A stretch of DNA of 64,000 bases from the NCBI RefSeq assembly GCF_015278255.1, contig NZ_JADIJC010000004.1, positions 124,001-188,000 of the forward strand, given 5' to 3'. Below are positions 7,951 to 15,636 of this stretch, in pieces (the stretch's first letter is position 1; the number at the start of each line of letters is the position of its first letter). The DNA is from Microbacterium hibisci. GTDB lineage: Bacteria; Actinomycetota; Actinomycetes; Actinomycetales; Microbacteriaceae. Under the pieces are notes generated by a model, which was not told the DNA's origin, did not search any database, and was given only the letters and a program-made list of their open reading frames with translations. The translations under genes and the position numbers were made by a program.

Positions 7951-9120
7951 CTAAACCTGTTGAGTGACCCTTTCCCACGACTGGGTCAGAACCTCATCGA
8001 CTAGCGACTTCGTGCGATCCAACTCCTGCCCACGACTCTCGACGAGGTCGCGGACGCTGATGGTCTGGACAGCAACCTGCGCAGCGGCGATCTCGGCGAA
8101 CGCCTCGTACTGCGAACGACCAAGGTCGCCTAGATTCCGCCAGTCGCCGTGACCAGAGGCCCCGACGACATCCCATCGATCAAGTGCGTGTCCAGCGTGA
8201 ACGGCGATGTAGTTCAGCGTCTTCGTAGCGGTCGGAAGGACTTCGAGGAGCGCATCGAGACCGGGCTGGGTGTCCGCGATCTGTTCCTCGACCTTGAGGA
8301 GCTCCTCATCAAGAATCTGCCGCTGCTTCCTCGTGCGCTTCGCTCCGGAGGCCGTCAGCGCGGCGACTAGAGCACCCGCGACGACGCCTCCCGCGACTGC
8401 GAGCCAGCTTGTGGACCGCGCGCCGCGCAAGGAAGACGCGACGTTTAGCGCCGTGCCGAGACCACTCATAGCCGACGTCATGCTGGCGCTAGCGGCGGCG
8501 GCTCCCGCTGCCACAGTAGATAGCGCGACTGCCTCCGCGAAACTGTCGAAGCTCGTACCAGCGGCCGATCCGATCCTTGAGGACCTTGCCAGCGCCTCCT
8601 TCACCCCGTAAGTCGTGAGGCGAAGTTGATAGGAAGCTTCGGCTCTTGCGTTGCAATCTCCGCCGCGTCCATCCTCAGCGTGTGGCGCCTCCTCGACCTC
8701 GATCCCCTCAATCCGCGCGGCCATCGCACGAAATGGAGAGAGGAAGCTTGAATCCGCGGCAGCTCCGGCCTCGGTATAGGCACGGTACGCCGTTGCAAGG
8801 CTCTTCCGGCGTTCATTCACCTCTTGGATAACGGCGATTCGATGGTCGAAGCTCTCGATCCCATTCTGTGATTGCTCGCGCGCGGACGCAGCGCGTGCGG
8901 TTGCGAGGTCTAAGAGATCGCGGCTCGTCAAGCCGAGGGCTGTAGCGATTCCTTCAAGCCTGTCCGCACTCGGCTCCAGGAGCCCATTCTCTATTCGGGA
9001 TACGGTGACGCCCGCCCCTCCTTGGTATCCCGCCGCAACACCGAGGGCGCCCTGGGTGAGTCCCTGTTCGCGCCTCAGATCACGGACGACTTGCCCGAAT
9101 GCAGAATCTGACACTGTCAT
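7951..9120 (-). CDS. Xre-family HTH protein with hydrophobic, probably membrane-associated C-terminal domain
   Basis: The first 70 residues are a standard Xre HTH (FGQVVRDLRREQGLTQGALG, then GVTVSRIENGLLEPS). Residues ~75-190 are mostly helical. At ~195-225 and ~240-262 there are Ala/Gly-rich hydrophobic stretches (ALSTVAAGAAAASASM and WLAVAGGVVAGALVAALTA) that could insert into membrane, followed by basic residues and a helical, coiled-coil-like tail (RKQRQILDEELLKVEEQI). A 389-residue repressor with membrane-like segments is unusual and recalls regulators that double as effectors or immunity factors. The gene is divergent from the MIT_C gene, with 97 bases of palindrome-rich spacer between them, suggesting that it controls that gene. 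Confidence 0.7.
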   Translation of the reverse strand: MTVSDSAFGQVVRDLRREQGLTQGALGVAAGYQGGAGVTVSRIENGLLEPSADRLEGIATALGLTSRDLLDLATARAASAREQSQNGIESFDHRIAVIQEVNERRKSLATAYRAYTEAGAAADSSFLSPFRAMAARIEGIEVEEAPHAEDGRGGDCNARAEASYQLRLTTYGVKEALARSSRIGSAAGTSFDSFAEAVALSTVAAGAAAASASMTSAMSGLGTALNVASSLRGARSTSWLAVAGGVVAGALVAALTASGAKRTRKQRQILDEELLKVEEQIADTQPGLDALLEVLPTATKTLNYIAVHAGHALDRWDVVGASGHGDWRNLGDLGRSQYEAFAEIAAAQVAVQTISVRDLVESRGQELDRTKSLVDEVLTQSWERVTQQV

Positions 9121-9217
9121 GATACGAGCATAGCGTGAATCAGAGGAATTAGCGGTTGCGTCTCTAAATTTAGCGCGCTATGTTGGACCAACCAAACTAT
9201 CGGAAAGGGAATCCGCA
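9121..9217. promoter_or_regulatory. AT-rich divergent promoter region with three short palindromes
   Basis: Three palindromes are stacked: CTAAATTTAG (9164-9173), TAGCGCGCTA (9171-9180, sharing TAG with the first) and GTTGG-A-CCAAC (9182-9192). The region separates the Xre-membrane gene from the MIT_C gene and is much richer in A and T than its flanks. An AAGGGA ribosome site precedes the ATG at 9218. Confidence 0.5.
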
Positions 9218-9835
9218 ATGTCGATCGCTCTCTCAGCTCCACGACCGTTCGCGGGGATCGCTCCGTTGCATGCGGTAATCGGACTCGCGCTTCCGCTTGT
9301 TCCCGCCGTCATCCGACTCGTCAAAGACGCTCGCGCCGCGAAGGCATCCGCCGCCATGGCTCCGCTCGCGGAGGGAACGCGCTGGTTTGAACCAGGGCAG
9401 TGCGGTGTGACCTACGAGGACGTTCTCGTTCCGTACCTCACCAAGGAGGCAACAATCACAATCGTCGACTCGCACATCAAGACCTTCCGTCAGATCCGCA
9501 ACCTCCGTGAGCTGATCCTCGCGGTTGCTTCTGACCCCGACGGAGGTCCTCACGACGCGCACATCGTCACCGCCCGCGCTGCCGGAATCGATTGGGAGTA
9601 TGGCCTGGCCAAGGCGCTCATCGCGCTTCAGGAAGAGCTCGTCGAGCACGGCATCAAGCTTTGCGTTTCGTTCGATGAGTCCAACCACGATCGGTCGATC
9701 GAGACCCCCAAGTGGCGGGTGCTCCTCGGGAAAGGACTCGACTTCTGGGATGCGAAGAGTTGCCACGGCACCCCTCAGGAACTGCGATCAATCGCCAAGC
9801 GCTTCGCGATCACGTACTACCTCACCGACAAGTAG
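9218..9835 (+). CDS. Membrane-anchored MIT_C (phospholipase-D-like fold) domain protein
   Basis: The 205-residue protein has a hydrophobic N-terminal segment (~13-33, HAVIGLALPLVPAVIRLV) and then a complete MIT_C domain (~65-200). The matches to the C-terminal domain of eukaryotic MITD1 are clear: VPYLTKEATITIVDSHIK then FRQIRNLREL, the ALIALQEELVEHGIKLCVSF helix-strand, and NHDRSIETPKWRVLLGKGLDFW. In MITD1 this PLD-like domain binds membrane phosphoinositides and lacks PLD catalysis; bacterial copies are poorly studied and appear in conflict-type loci. It has an AAGGGA ribosome site, a 68-residue membrane peptide downstream and a divergent Xre gene upstream. I infer a membrane-acting component; the fold is the firm part. 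Confidence 0.82.
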   Translation: MSIALSAPRPFAGIAPLHAVIGLALPLVPAVIRLVKDARAAKASAAMAPLAEGTRWFEPGQCGVTYEDVLVPYLTKEATITIVDSHIKTFRQIRNLRELILAVASDPDGGPHDAHIVTARAAGIDWEYGLAKALIALQEELVEHGIKLCVSFDESNHDRSIETPKWRVLLGKGLDFWDAKSCHGTPQELRSIAKRFAITYYLTDK

Positions 9836-9884
9836 CCCCCGACCGCGTTCGAACGAAGAGCGACATCTGAGAGATCGGAGATCC

Positions 9885-10091
9885 ATGTCAACGACCGGAA
9901 AGGTCGCGGTCGCGCTCACGTGCGCGGGCGTGGGACTAGGGGCGGTCGCCGTGGCCGAGTCTGCCGCTGCACGGGAGGCCGTTGGGCAGTTCGTCGCACG
10001 CATAGGAGCCCGCGAAATTCTGCTCCGCGCCGCGAAGGACCTGGTGGATCGAACCGTCTCAGCGCTCTTCGACGGGGCCGTTGCGGCTTAG
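9885..10091 (+). CDS. Small membrane protein, 68 residues
   Basis: A short gene 49 bases after the MIT_C gene, with a GGAG ribosome site 7-8 bases before its ATG. It begins MSTTGKVAVALTCAGVGLGA, giving one hydrophobic helix (~5-25), followed by an amphipathic, charged helix (AAAREAVGQFVARIGAREI) and a tail ending LFDGAVAA. It has no known domain. Size, membrane helix and position suggest a partner of the MIT_C protein, for example a pore-forming or anchoring peptide, or an immunity peptide. This is inference from context only. Confidence 0.6.
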   Translation: MSTTGKVAVALTCAGVGLGAVAVAESAAAREAVGQFVARIGAREILLRAAKDLVDRTVSALFDGAVAA

Positions 10092-10152
10092 GTCGCCACT
10101 GTTCGTTCAGCGCAGGATGTGGGATCCTGGCCAGTTGCTCGAGCGAAGGGAC

Positions 10153-10485
10153 ATGGCCATGAACGACAACGTAGCGGATCTCGTAGAGTTCTTGCTCGCC
10201 CGGATCGAGGAGGACGAACGCATCGCCGATCACGTTGCATCCGTCTCGCCGACTACTGACACCAAGTTCTGCTTATGGGCGACCCAGTTCGCCTTCGACG
10301 CAGAGCGGATGATCGTCGCAGCGGACTATCAACGAGTGATCGCTGAGTGCGCCGCGAAGCGCAACATCGTCAACGAATTTCTCGTCGCGTCAGACCCAGC
10401 GTCGACGGCCCTGGAACTTGTCTTGCGGCTACTCGCCTCCGCCCATCAGGACCACGCCGACTACCGCGACGTCTGGCGCGGATAG
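10153..10485 (+). CDS. DUF6221 family protein
   Basis: A 110-residue soluble protein with the DUF6221 pattern: NVADLVEFLLARIEEDERIAD at the start, a central Trp/Phe region, AECAAKRNIVNEFL, and a C-terminal LRLLASAHQDHADYRDVW that matches the family's conserved His/Asp/Tyr/Trp ending. A GAAGGG box stands 5 bases before the ATG at 10153. DUF6221 is an actinobacterial family of unknown function, common in phage-like and island DNA. It is the last gene of the island, convergent with dnaB across a hairpin-bearing gap. Confidence 0.75.
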   Translation: MAMNDNVADLVEFLLARIEEDERIADHVASVSPTTDTKFCLWATQFAFDAERMIVAADYQRVIAECAAKRNIVNEFLVASDPASTALELVLRLLASAHQDHADYRDVWRG

Positions 10486-10526
10486 CAGCTCCCCTGGCCG
10501 GCAGTCGACGTCCGGTCAATCCAGCT

Positions 10527-10550
10527 GCACTTTGCGTATTCGCAAAGTGC
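10527..10550. terminator. Perfect hairpin between convergent DUF6221 gene and dnaB
   Basis: GCACTTTGCG (10527-10536) and CGCAAAGTGC (10541-10550) form a 10-base-pair stem with a TATT loop. There is no T-run, so it is either a weak bidirectional terminator or a protein-binding palindrome. The half GTTTGCGCAA recurs at about 10568. Confidence 0.5.
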
Positions 10551-10595
10551 CCCGGCCGATATCGCGGTTTGCGCAAGGATCGTCGGGATCCGACA

Positions 10596-11969
10596 CTACC
10601 CGAAGTCCCCCGGCGCCATGTCGGTGAAGCGCGAGAAGTGGCCCTGGAACGCGACGGTGATCGTGTCGGTCGGGCCGTTACGGTGCTTGGCGACGATGAG
10701 GTCGGCCTCGCCGGCGCGCGGCGAGTCCTTCTCGTAGGCGGCCTCGCGGTGCAGCAGCACCACCATGTCGGCGTCCTGCTCGATCGAGCCCGACTCACGC
10801 AGGTCGGACAGCGCGGGCTTCTTGTCGGCGCGCTGCTCGGCGCCACGGTTCAGCTGCGACAGCGCGATGACCGGCACGCCGAGTTCCTTCGCGAGCAGCT
10901 TCAGCGCACGCGAGAACTCCGAGACCTCCTGCTGACGCGACTCGACGCGCTTGCCCGAGGTCATCAGCTGGAGGTAGTCGATGACGACCAGCTTGAGGCC
11001 TGCCCGCTGCTTGAGCCGCCGGCACTTCGCGCGGATCTCGACGAGCGTCATGTTGGGGCTGTCGTCGATGTACAGCGGCGCGTCGTTGATGCGGCCGCGC
11101 GTGGCGGCGACCGTCGTCCAGTCGCGCGAGTCGAGTGTGCCCTTGCGCATGGACTGCAGCGGGATCGCGCCCTCGGCGCTCAGGAGGCGCATCGCGATCT
11201 CGCTGCGGCCCATCTCGAGCGAGAAGAAGATCGTCGGCATGTTCGCCTTGATCGCGGCTGAGCGGGCGAAGTCGAGCGCGAGCGTCGACTTACCCATCGC
11301 GGGTCGCGCCGCGATGATGATCATCTGGCCCGGGTGCAGACCGTTGGTCAGCGAGTCGAGACCCGAGAAGCCGGTCGGGATGCCGGTCATCTGGCCGTCA
11401 CGACCGCGTGCGGCCTCGATCTCTTCCACCGCGGCATCCACCGCGATCGTGAGCGGCACGTAGTCCTCGGCCTGCTCGGCGCCGGTGACCGAGTAGATCT
11501 CGGCCTGGGCGTTGTTGACGAGGTCGAGGGCCTCGCCCTGACCCGAGTAGCCCATCTGCACGATGCGGGTGCCGGCGTCGACGAGCCGTCGCAGCAGGGC
11601 GCGCTCGGAGACGATCGAGGCGTAGTAGCCGGCGTTCGCCGCCGTCGGCACGATCGACGTGAGCGTGTGCAGGTAATCGGCACCGCCCGCGCGCTGCAGC
11701 TCGCCCGTCTTGATGAGCTCGTCGGTCACGGCGACGACGTCGGTCGGCTCGCCGTGCGAGTAGAGGGTGAGGATCGCCTCGAAGATCAGCTCGTGCTTCG
11801 GCACGTAGAAGTCGGTGCCGCGGAGCGTCTCGATCACGTCGGCGACGGCATCCTTCGACAGCAGCATTCCGCCGAGAGCGCTCTGCTCGGCGAGGAGATC
11901 GTGCGGGGGAGTGCGCTCGAAGTCGCGGGGACCCCCCATGCGCTCTTCGGAGATGTCGGCTATCGACAT
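10596..11969 (-). CDS. dnaB: Replicative DNA helicase DnaB
   Basis: The ring helicase that unwinds DNA at the replication fork. The 457-residue protein has the N-terminal primase-interacting domain (PHDLLAEQSALGGMLLSKDA onward, to ~170) and a RecA-like C-terminal ATPase. Walker A ARPAMGKST is near residue 225, Walker B is KLVVIDYLQLM, and ALSQLNRGAE and DLRESGSIEQDAD motifs follow. No intein interrupts it. An AAGGAGGA site lies 9 bases before the ATG. In many actinobacteria it follows rplI directly; here about 7.6 kb of other genes separate the two. Confidence 0.98.
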   Translation of the reverse strand: MSIADISEERMGGPRDFERTPPHDLLAEQSALGGMLLSKDAVADVIETLRGTDFYVPKHELIFEAILTLYSHGEPTDVVAVTDELIKTGELQRAGGADYLHTLTSIVPTAANAGYYASIVSERALLRRLVDAGTRIVQMGYSGQGEALDLVNNAQAEIYSVTGAEQAEDYVPLTIAVDAAVEEIEAARGRDGQMTGIPTGFSGLDSLTNGLHPGQMIIIAARPAMGKSTLALDFARSAAIKANMPTIFFSLEMGRSEIAMRLLSAEGAIPLQSMRKGTLDSRDWTTVAATRGRINDAPLYIDDSPNMTLVEIRAKCRRLKQRAGLKLVVIDYLQLMTSGKRVESRQQEVSEFSRALKLLAKELGVPVIALSQLNRGAEQRADKKPALSDLRESGSIEQDADMVVLLHREAAYEKDSPRAGEADLIVAKHRNGPTDTITVAFQGHFSRFTDMAPGDFG

Positions 11970-12575
11970 AGGGTGCGCGTCCTCCTTACCGTTCGTTCAC
12001 ATCGTGCAGCTCACCGGGCGGCGATGGGGACGGCTCGCCGTGCACCCCGAAGTGCACGACGGATAGCGGGATGCCCCCGCACCCTGTCCCCCGTAGTCCG
12101 TGCGTCCTGCGAACCCGATCGCAGTCTCGCCGTCGTGCTCAGCACTCAGGCGCGCGCTCCCGAGTGGGCCGCACCCCACGCTATGGACGGGGTCCGACAC
12201 TCGCAACATGCCCTGTGGATAAGTGTGTGGAGAGGTTGCGAGAAACGCCGTCACACCTGTGAACAACCTCTGTGGAGAACTGAGCCGTTTTCTGGGGGAT
12301 ATATTGCGCGAAGCGCGTCCGATCAGGCCTTTCTGTTTTCACAGCCTGTGGAGGACGATGTGGTTGAAGTCAGGGTTGAAGGTTTCGCCCCGGCCGGCGC
12401 CCTGTGCACAATTCCGCGGCCTCGGCCCGCGCGAAGGACCCGCCGGCATCCGCCGTCCGTCTTCTGTTCGAGGGGTCTGGACACGACGCCGAGCCTCGGG
12501 GTAGCCTCTCAAGTCCAGGCACCCTCACGCACGATCCGTCCGGAACGTGCGGCTCTTTCGTCGTGGGAGGTGAAC
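11970..12575. other. 606-base intergenic region with DnaA-box-like cluster
   Basis: No convincing gene is seen here. TGTGGATAA (12214-12222) is an exact DnaA-box consensus on the reverse strand. Related 9-mers follow in the same orientation at 12258 (TGTGAACAA), 12271 (TGTGGAGAA) and 12347 (TGTGGAGGA), with an AT-rich GGATATATTG at about 12297. The region holds the dnaB promoter on one side and that of the secreted-protein gene on the other. Confidence 0.5.
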
Positions 12576-13589
12576 GTGGAGATCGCAACCTCGCAGCTGC
12601 CGAGGATCGTGCGGCTGGCCCTCATCGGGATCGGAACCGCGTTCGCCTGGATCGTCGTCTCGCTGGTCTTGGGCCTCGGCCTCGGACAGGCGCACGCCGA
12701 CGAGACCGACGACGAAGGGCTTCTCGGGGGTGCTCTCGGCGCGGTGACCTCGCTGGTCGACACGACCGCGACCGCCGTCACCGACACCGTATCGACCGTC
12801 ACGACGGGGGTCACCGAGACCGTCAACACGGTCGTCTCCGTGGCGCCCGCTCCCGTGCAGCAGCCGGTGAGCGAGGTCGTGCAGACCGTCGGCACGGTCG
12901 TGACCACGGTGACTCAGCCGGTGTCGGACGTCGTCTCGGGCGGTGTCGTGAGCGGCATCACGCAGCCGGTCGTCGACCTCATCGCAGAGGTTCCGGTCGT
13001 CGGCGGCATCGTCTCGGGCACCGGCCTCGACGACGCCGTGACCGACCTGGGCGGCACCGTCGACGACACGCTCGGCGCGGTCGTCGGCGCGGTGGACGAC
13101 ACCGGCGCCACGGTCGGCCAGCCGCCCGCGAACGGCTCGGTCGGCGGCCCGCTGCTGCCCCCGCTTCCCACCCTTCCCGGACTCTCGACCGGCACCGACG
13201 CCGACGTCGAGTCCCCATCGCTTTCCGCCGAACCGCCGGCCGCAGCGACGTCGACCGAGACGGTGACGGATGCCGCGACCGCCGCATCCTCGGCGGCCGG
13301 CGCGCTCCGCACCGCGTGGGGTGCGGCATCCGCTTCCGACAGCGCCGTGATCACCGCGGCCGTCGTCTCTTCCGCCGCGCCTGCCGCCGGCGGCACCTCC
13401 GGCTCTGCGGGAGGGCTCTGCCTTCCCGCCGCTGCCTCCTCGGGACCCGGTGGTGCGGGTCCCGGCGCCTGGGCGCTCGCTGCCCTCCTCCCGCTCGCCG
13501 CACACCGTGCCTGGGTGCGTCGTGCCGGACCGGAGGACGAGCACGCGCCGCCGGCGCCTGTCGGCTCCACCGACGTCTCCCCCGACTGA
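12576..13589 (+). CDS. Secreted Val/Thr-rich surface protein of unknown function
   Basis: The 337-residue product starts at a GTG with a strong GGGAGG box 5 bases upstream. An N-terminal signal sequence (VRLALIGIGTAFAWIVVSLV) ends at AHADETDDEG. The mature part has many short V-x-x-T-V repeats (TVTDTVSTVTTGVTETVNTV style, to ~150), a Pro/Ser/Ala-rich low-complexity region, and a C-terminal hydrophobic stretch (AWALAALLPLAA) followed by HRAWVRRAG, which could act as a membrane anchor. No LPXTG motif is seen. The acidic DETDDEGLLGGALG start of the mature protein recalls the following gene's ETNGDDGLLSGTQ, so the two secreted proteins may be related or function together. No catalytic domain is visible. 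Confidence 0.7.
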   Translation: MEIATSQLPRIVRLALIGIGTAFAWIVVSLVLGLGLGQAHADETDDEGLLGGALGAVTSLVDTTATAVTDTVSTVTTGVTETVNTVVSVAPAPVQQPVSEVVQTVGTVVTTVTQPVSDVVSGGVVSGITQPVVDLIAEVPVVGGIVSGTGLDDAVTDLGGTVDDTLGAVVGAVDDTGATVGQPPANGSVGGPLLPPLPTLPGLSTGTDADVESPSLSAEPPAAATSTETVTDAATAASSAAGALRTAWGAASASDSAVITAAVVSSAAPAAGGTSGSAGGLCLPAAASSGPGGAGPGAWALAALLPLAAHRAWVRRAGPEDEHAPPAPVGSTDVSPD

Positions 13590-13707
13590 TCGGCTCTCGG
13601 CTGCCGTGCCCATCCGGGCTTCGGCGGCACAGCATCAGCGCGCCCTCACGCGCTGAGCAGTGCCTCTTCGCGCGCTGCGAACCGATCTATCCACAAAGGG
13701 GAACATC

Positions 13708-15411
13708 ATGCGTACTTTCTGCAAGCGCGCCCTGTGGGGCACGCTTCTGGCCGGCGGCATCACGCTGCTCGGCGCGACGGTCGCCACAGCGGCCGAGACG
13801 AACGGTGACGACGGACTGCTCTCGGGCACCCAGGCGATCATCGACGTCAACCTCCCGGTCACGGTCAGTGGCACCTCGCTGTCGGTGCTGGGCGACTCGT
13901 CCAGCAGCGGCGCGACGACCGCGGCTCCCGCACCCGCCCCGGCACCCGCCGAGGCCTCGACCAGCGGCGCCGACGGCGTCGGGTCGGGCACGCAGGCGCT
14001 CGTCTCGGTGAACGTGCCGATCACGGTCGCCGGCAACGCCGTCTCCGTCATCGGCGACAGCGCGTCGACGGATGCCGCCACCGCCGCCACCGCACCCGCC
14101 CCGGCCGGCGCACCCGCGTCGGCGGAGACGTCCGGCGAGGACGGCCTGCTGTCGGGCACCCAGGGGATCGTCTCGATCTCGGCACCGGTGACGGTGTCGG
14201 GCAACGCGATCTCGGTCGTGGGTGACGGAGCCACGGCGCCCGCCGCCGGCACCGCCGGAACCCCCGGCACCGACGGCTGGACCAGCGGCGAGGACTCGAT
14301 CCTCGGCGGCACCCAGGTGCTCGCACCCGTCACCGCCCCGGTCACCGTCGTCGGCAACGCGATCTCGGTGATCGGTGACAGCTCGAGCGACGGCGCCACC
14401 ACGGCGCCGTCGACCGGCTCGAGCGGCAACGGCGTCGTCGGCAGCACCGACGGCACCGACTCGCTCCTGGGCGGCACCCAGGTGCTCGCGCCCGTCACGG
14501 CGCCGATCACCGCCGTCGGCAACGCGGTCTCCGTGATCGGCGACAGCGAGACGACGGATGCCGCCACCACGGCGCCGTCCGCCGGCACGGCCGGAACCTC
14601 GGGCACCGACGGCTGGACCGACGGCACCGACTCGCTCCTCGGCGGCACCCAGGTGCTGGCACCCATCACGGCACCGATCACCGCGGTCGGCAACGCGATC
14701 TCGGTCGTCGGAGACAGCACGAGCGACGGCGCCACCGCGGCACCGTCGAACGGCTCGAGTGGACCCGGCGTCGTCGGCACCACCGACGGCACCGACTCGC
14801 TCCTCGGCGGCACCCAGGTGCTCGCTCCGGTCACGGTGCCGATCGCGGTCGTGGGCAACGCGATCTCGGGCGTCGGCGACAGCGAGTCGTCGGGTGCGGT
14901 CGCCACTCCGGGTTCCGGCTCGGGCGGCGGCGCGACGGGTACGACCGACGGCACCGATTCGATCCTCGGCGGCACGCAGATCCTCGCTCCGATCTCGCTG
15001 CCGATCACGATCGGCGGCAACGGGATCTCGGTGATCGGCGACAGCACCGTCGACACCGTCGTCCCGACGGTCCCCACCGACCCGACGGACCCGACGGACC
15101 CGACGGACCCGACGGACCCGACCGATCCGACGGACCCGACGGACCCGACGGACCCGACGGACCCGACCGACCCGACCGAGCCCGGTACGCCCGGCACGCC
15201 GGGTGACGACGGGACCGATGGCACCGACGGAACCACCGGTTCGGCCGCAGTCACCGGTTCGGCCGCGGTCACTGGTTCGGCGGCCTCGGCCGGTTCGGCC
15301 TCTCAGCTCGCCATGACGGGACGGACGGGCGCGATGCCCTTCCTGCTGCTCGGGATCTCGCTGTTCGCAGCGGGAGCCGTCGCGCGCGCGTCGCGGCGAC
15401 GCTCCGCGTGA
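13708..15411 (+). CDS. Cell-wall-anchored protein with eight chaplin-like repeats
   Basis: The ATG at 13708 (after AAGGGG) starts a signal peptide (KRALWGTLLAGGITLLGATVA, cut near TAAETNG). The 567-residue product then carries eight repeats of ~45 residues, each with a core like LAPVTAPITAVGNAVSVIGD preceded by SLLGGTQ. This core resembles the chaplin pattern (V-P-V-x-x-P-V-x-V-x-G-N-x-V-x-V-x-G), although the chaplin cysteines are missing. A Pro-Thr-Asp spacer, a Gly/Thr/Ser-rich linker and a sorting signal follow: LAMTG near residue 536, a hydrophobic helix (MPFLLLGISLFAAGAVA) and basic ASRRRSA. LAxTG signals are typical of actinobacterial class E sortases. It is probably a wall-spanning, aggregating or hydrophobic coat protein. 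Confidence 0.82.
   Translation: MRTFCKRALWGTLLAGGITLLGATVATAAETNGDDGLLSGTQAIIDVNLPVTVSGTSLSVLGDSSSSGATTAAPAPAPAPAEASTSGADGVGSGTQALVSVNVPITVAGNAVSVIGDSASTDAATAATAPAPAGAPASAETSGEDGLLSGTQGIVSISAPVTVSGNAISVVGDGATAPAAGTAGTPGTDGWTSGEDSILGGTQVLAPVTAPVTVVGNAISVIGDSSSDGATTAPSTGSSGNGVVGSTDGTDSLLGGTQVLAPVTAPITAVGNAVSVIGDSETTDAATTAPSAGTAGTSGTDGWTDGTDSLLGGTQVLAPITAPITAVGNAISVVGDSTSDGATAAPSNGSSGPGVVGTTDGTDSLLGGTQVLAPVTVPIAVVGNAISGVGDSESSGAVATPGSGSGGGATGTTDGTDSILGGTQILAPISLPITIGGNGISVIGDSTVDTVVPTVPTDPTDPTDPTDPTDPTDPTDPTDPTDPTDPTDPTEPGTPGTPGDDGTDGTDGTTGSAAVTGSAAVTGSAASAGSASQLAMTGRTGAMPFLLLGISLFAAGAVARASRRRSA
13801..15055 (+). repeat. Eight tandem protein-coding repeats (chaplin-like)
   Basis: Units share GGCACCCAGGTGCTCGC-like and GTCGGCAACGCGATCTCGG-like blocks. 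Units 4 to 7 are closest to each other, suggesting recent expansion. Confidence 0.75.
15076..15180 (+). repeat. 9-base tandem repeat encoding Pro-Thr-Asp
   Basis: About eleven copies of a 9-base unit CCGACGGAC, with a few GACCGACC or GATCCG variants, encode the (Pro-Thr-Asp)n wall-spanning spacer. Copy number is likely to vary between strains. Confidence 0.85.
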
Positions 15412-15468
15412 GTCGACGGGGCAAGTCGACGTTCCCCAGACGCCCCTCGCCCCGACCCGCGTGAGCAG

Positions 15469-15502
15469 GCGGGAGGGCCGTCCCCAACGGCCCTCCCGCT
15501 TC
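15469..15502 (+). terminator. Intrinsic terminator of the surface-protein gene
   Basis: GCGGGAGGGCCGT (15469-15481) pairs perfectly with ACGGCCCTCCCGC (15487-15499) across a 5-base loop, followed by TTCT. Confidence 0.8.
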
Positions 15503-15506
15503 TAGA

Positions 15507-15630
15507 CCACCCCCGACCGCGATCGTCCCGGCCGTGCCTGGAGCGGGCGTCGCGGTCGGGGGTGCCAGACCCATCTCCGACCCCGGTCGTTCGGCAATGC
15601 CTGGACCGGATGCCGTGGTCGGGGATGGCA
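15507..15630. repeat. Two tandem ~62-base foldback units
   Basis: Unit A has perfect 15-base arms CACCCCCGACCGCGA (15508-15522) and TCGCGGTCGGGGGTG (15550-15564). Unit B (15571-15630) has imperfect arms CCATCTCCGACCCCGG and CCGTGGTCGGGGATGG (15613-15628). The two align along their length, sharing TGCCTGGA in the loop, so this looks like a duplicated REP-like palindrome. Confidence 0.6.
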
Positions 15631-15636
15631 GCCAGG

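Noticed and set aside
12211..12355. Chromosomal origin oriC
   Set aside because: Only one exact DnaA box is present and neither dnaA nor dnaN is nearby; kept only as a DnaA-box-like cluster.
12404..14011. Plus-strand frame of 535 codons overlapping both secreted-protein genes
   Set aside because: It is an Arg-rich shadow; the two real genes have signal peptides, ribosome sites and repeats in other frames.
15076..15180. CRISPR array
   Set aside because: The short repeats are 9-base in-frame Pro-Thr-Asp codons without spacers; no cas gene or array is seen anywhere in the window.
13635..15272. Minus-strand Val/Pro/Ser-rich repeat frame opposite the chaplin-like gene
   Set aside because: Its apparent repeats are the antisense of the real repeats; it has no start signal, and the plus strand has a signal peptide and sorting signal.
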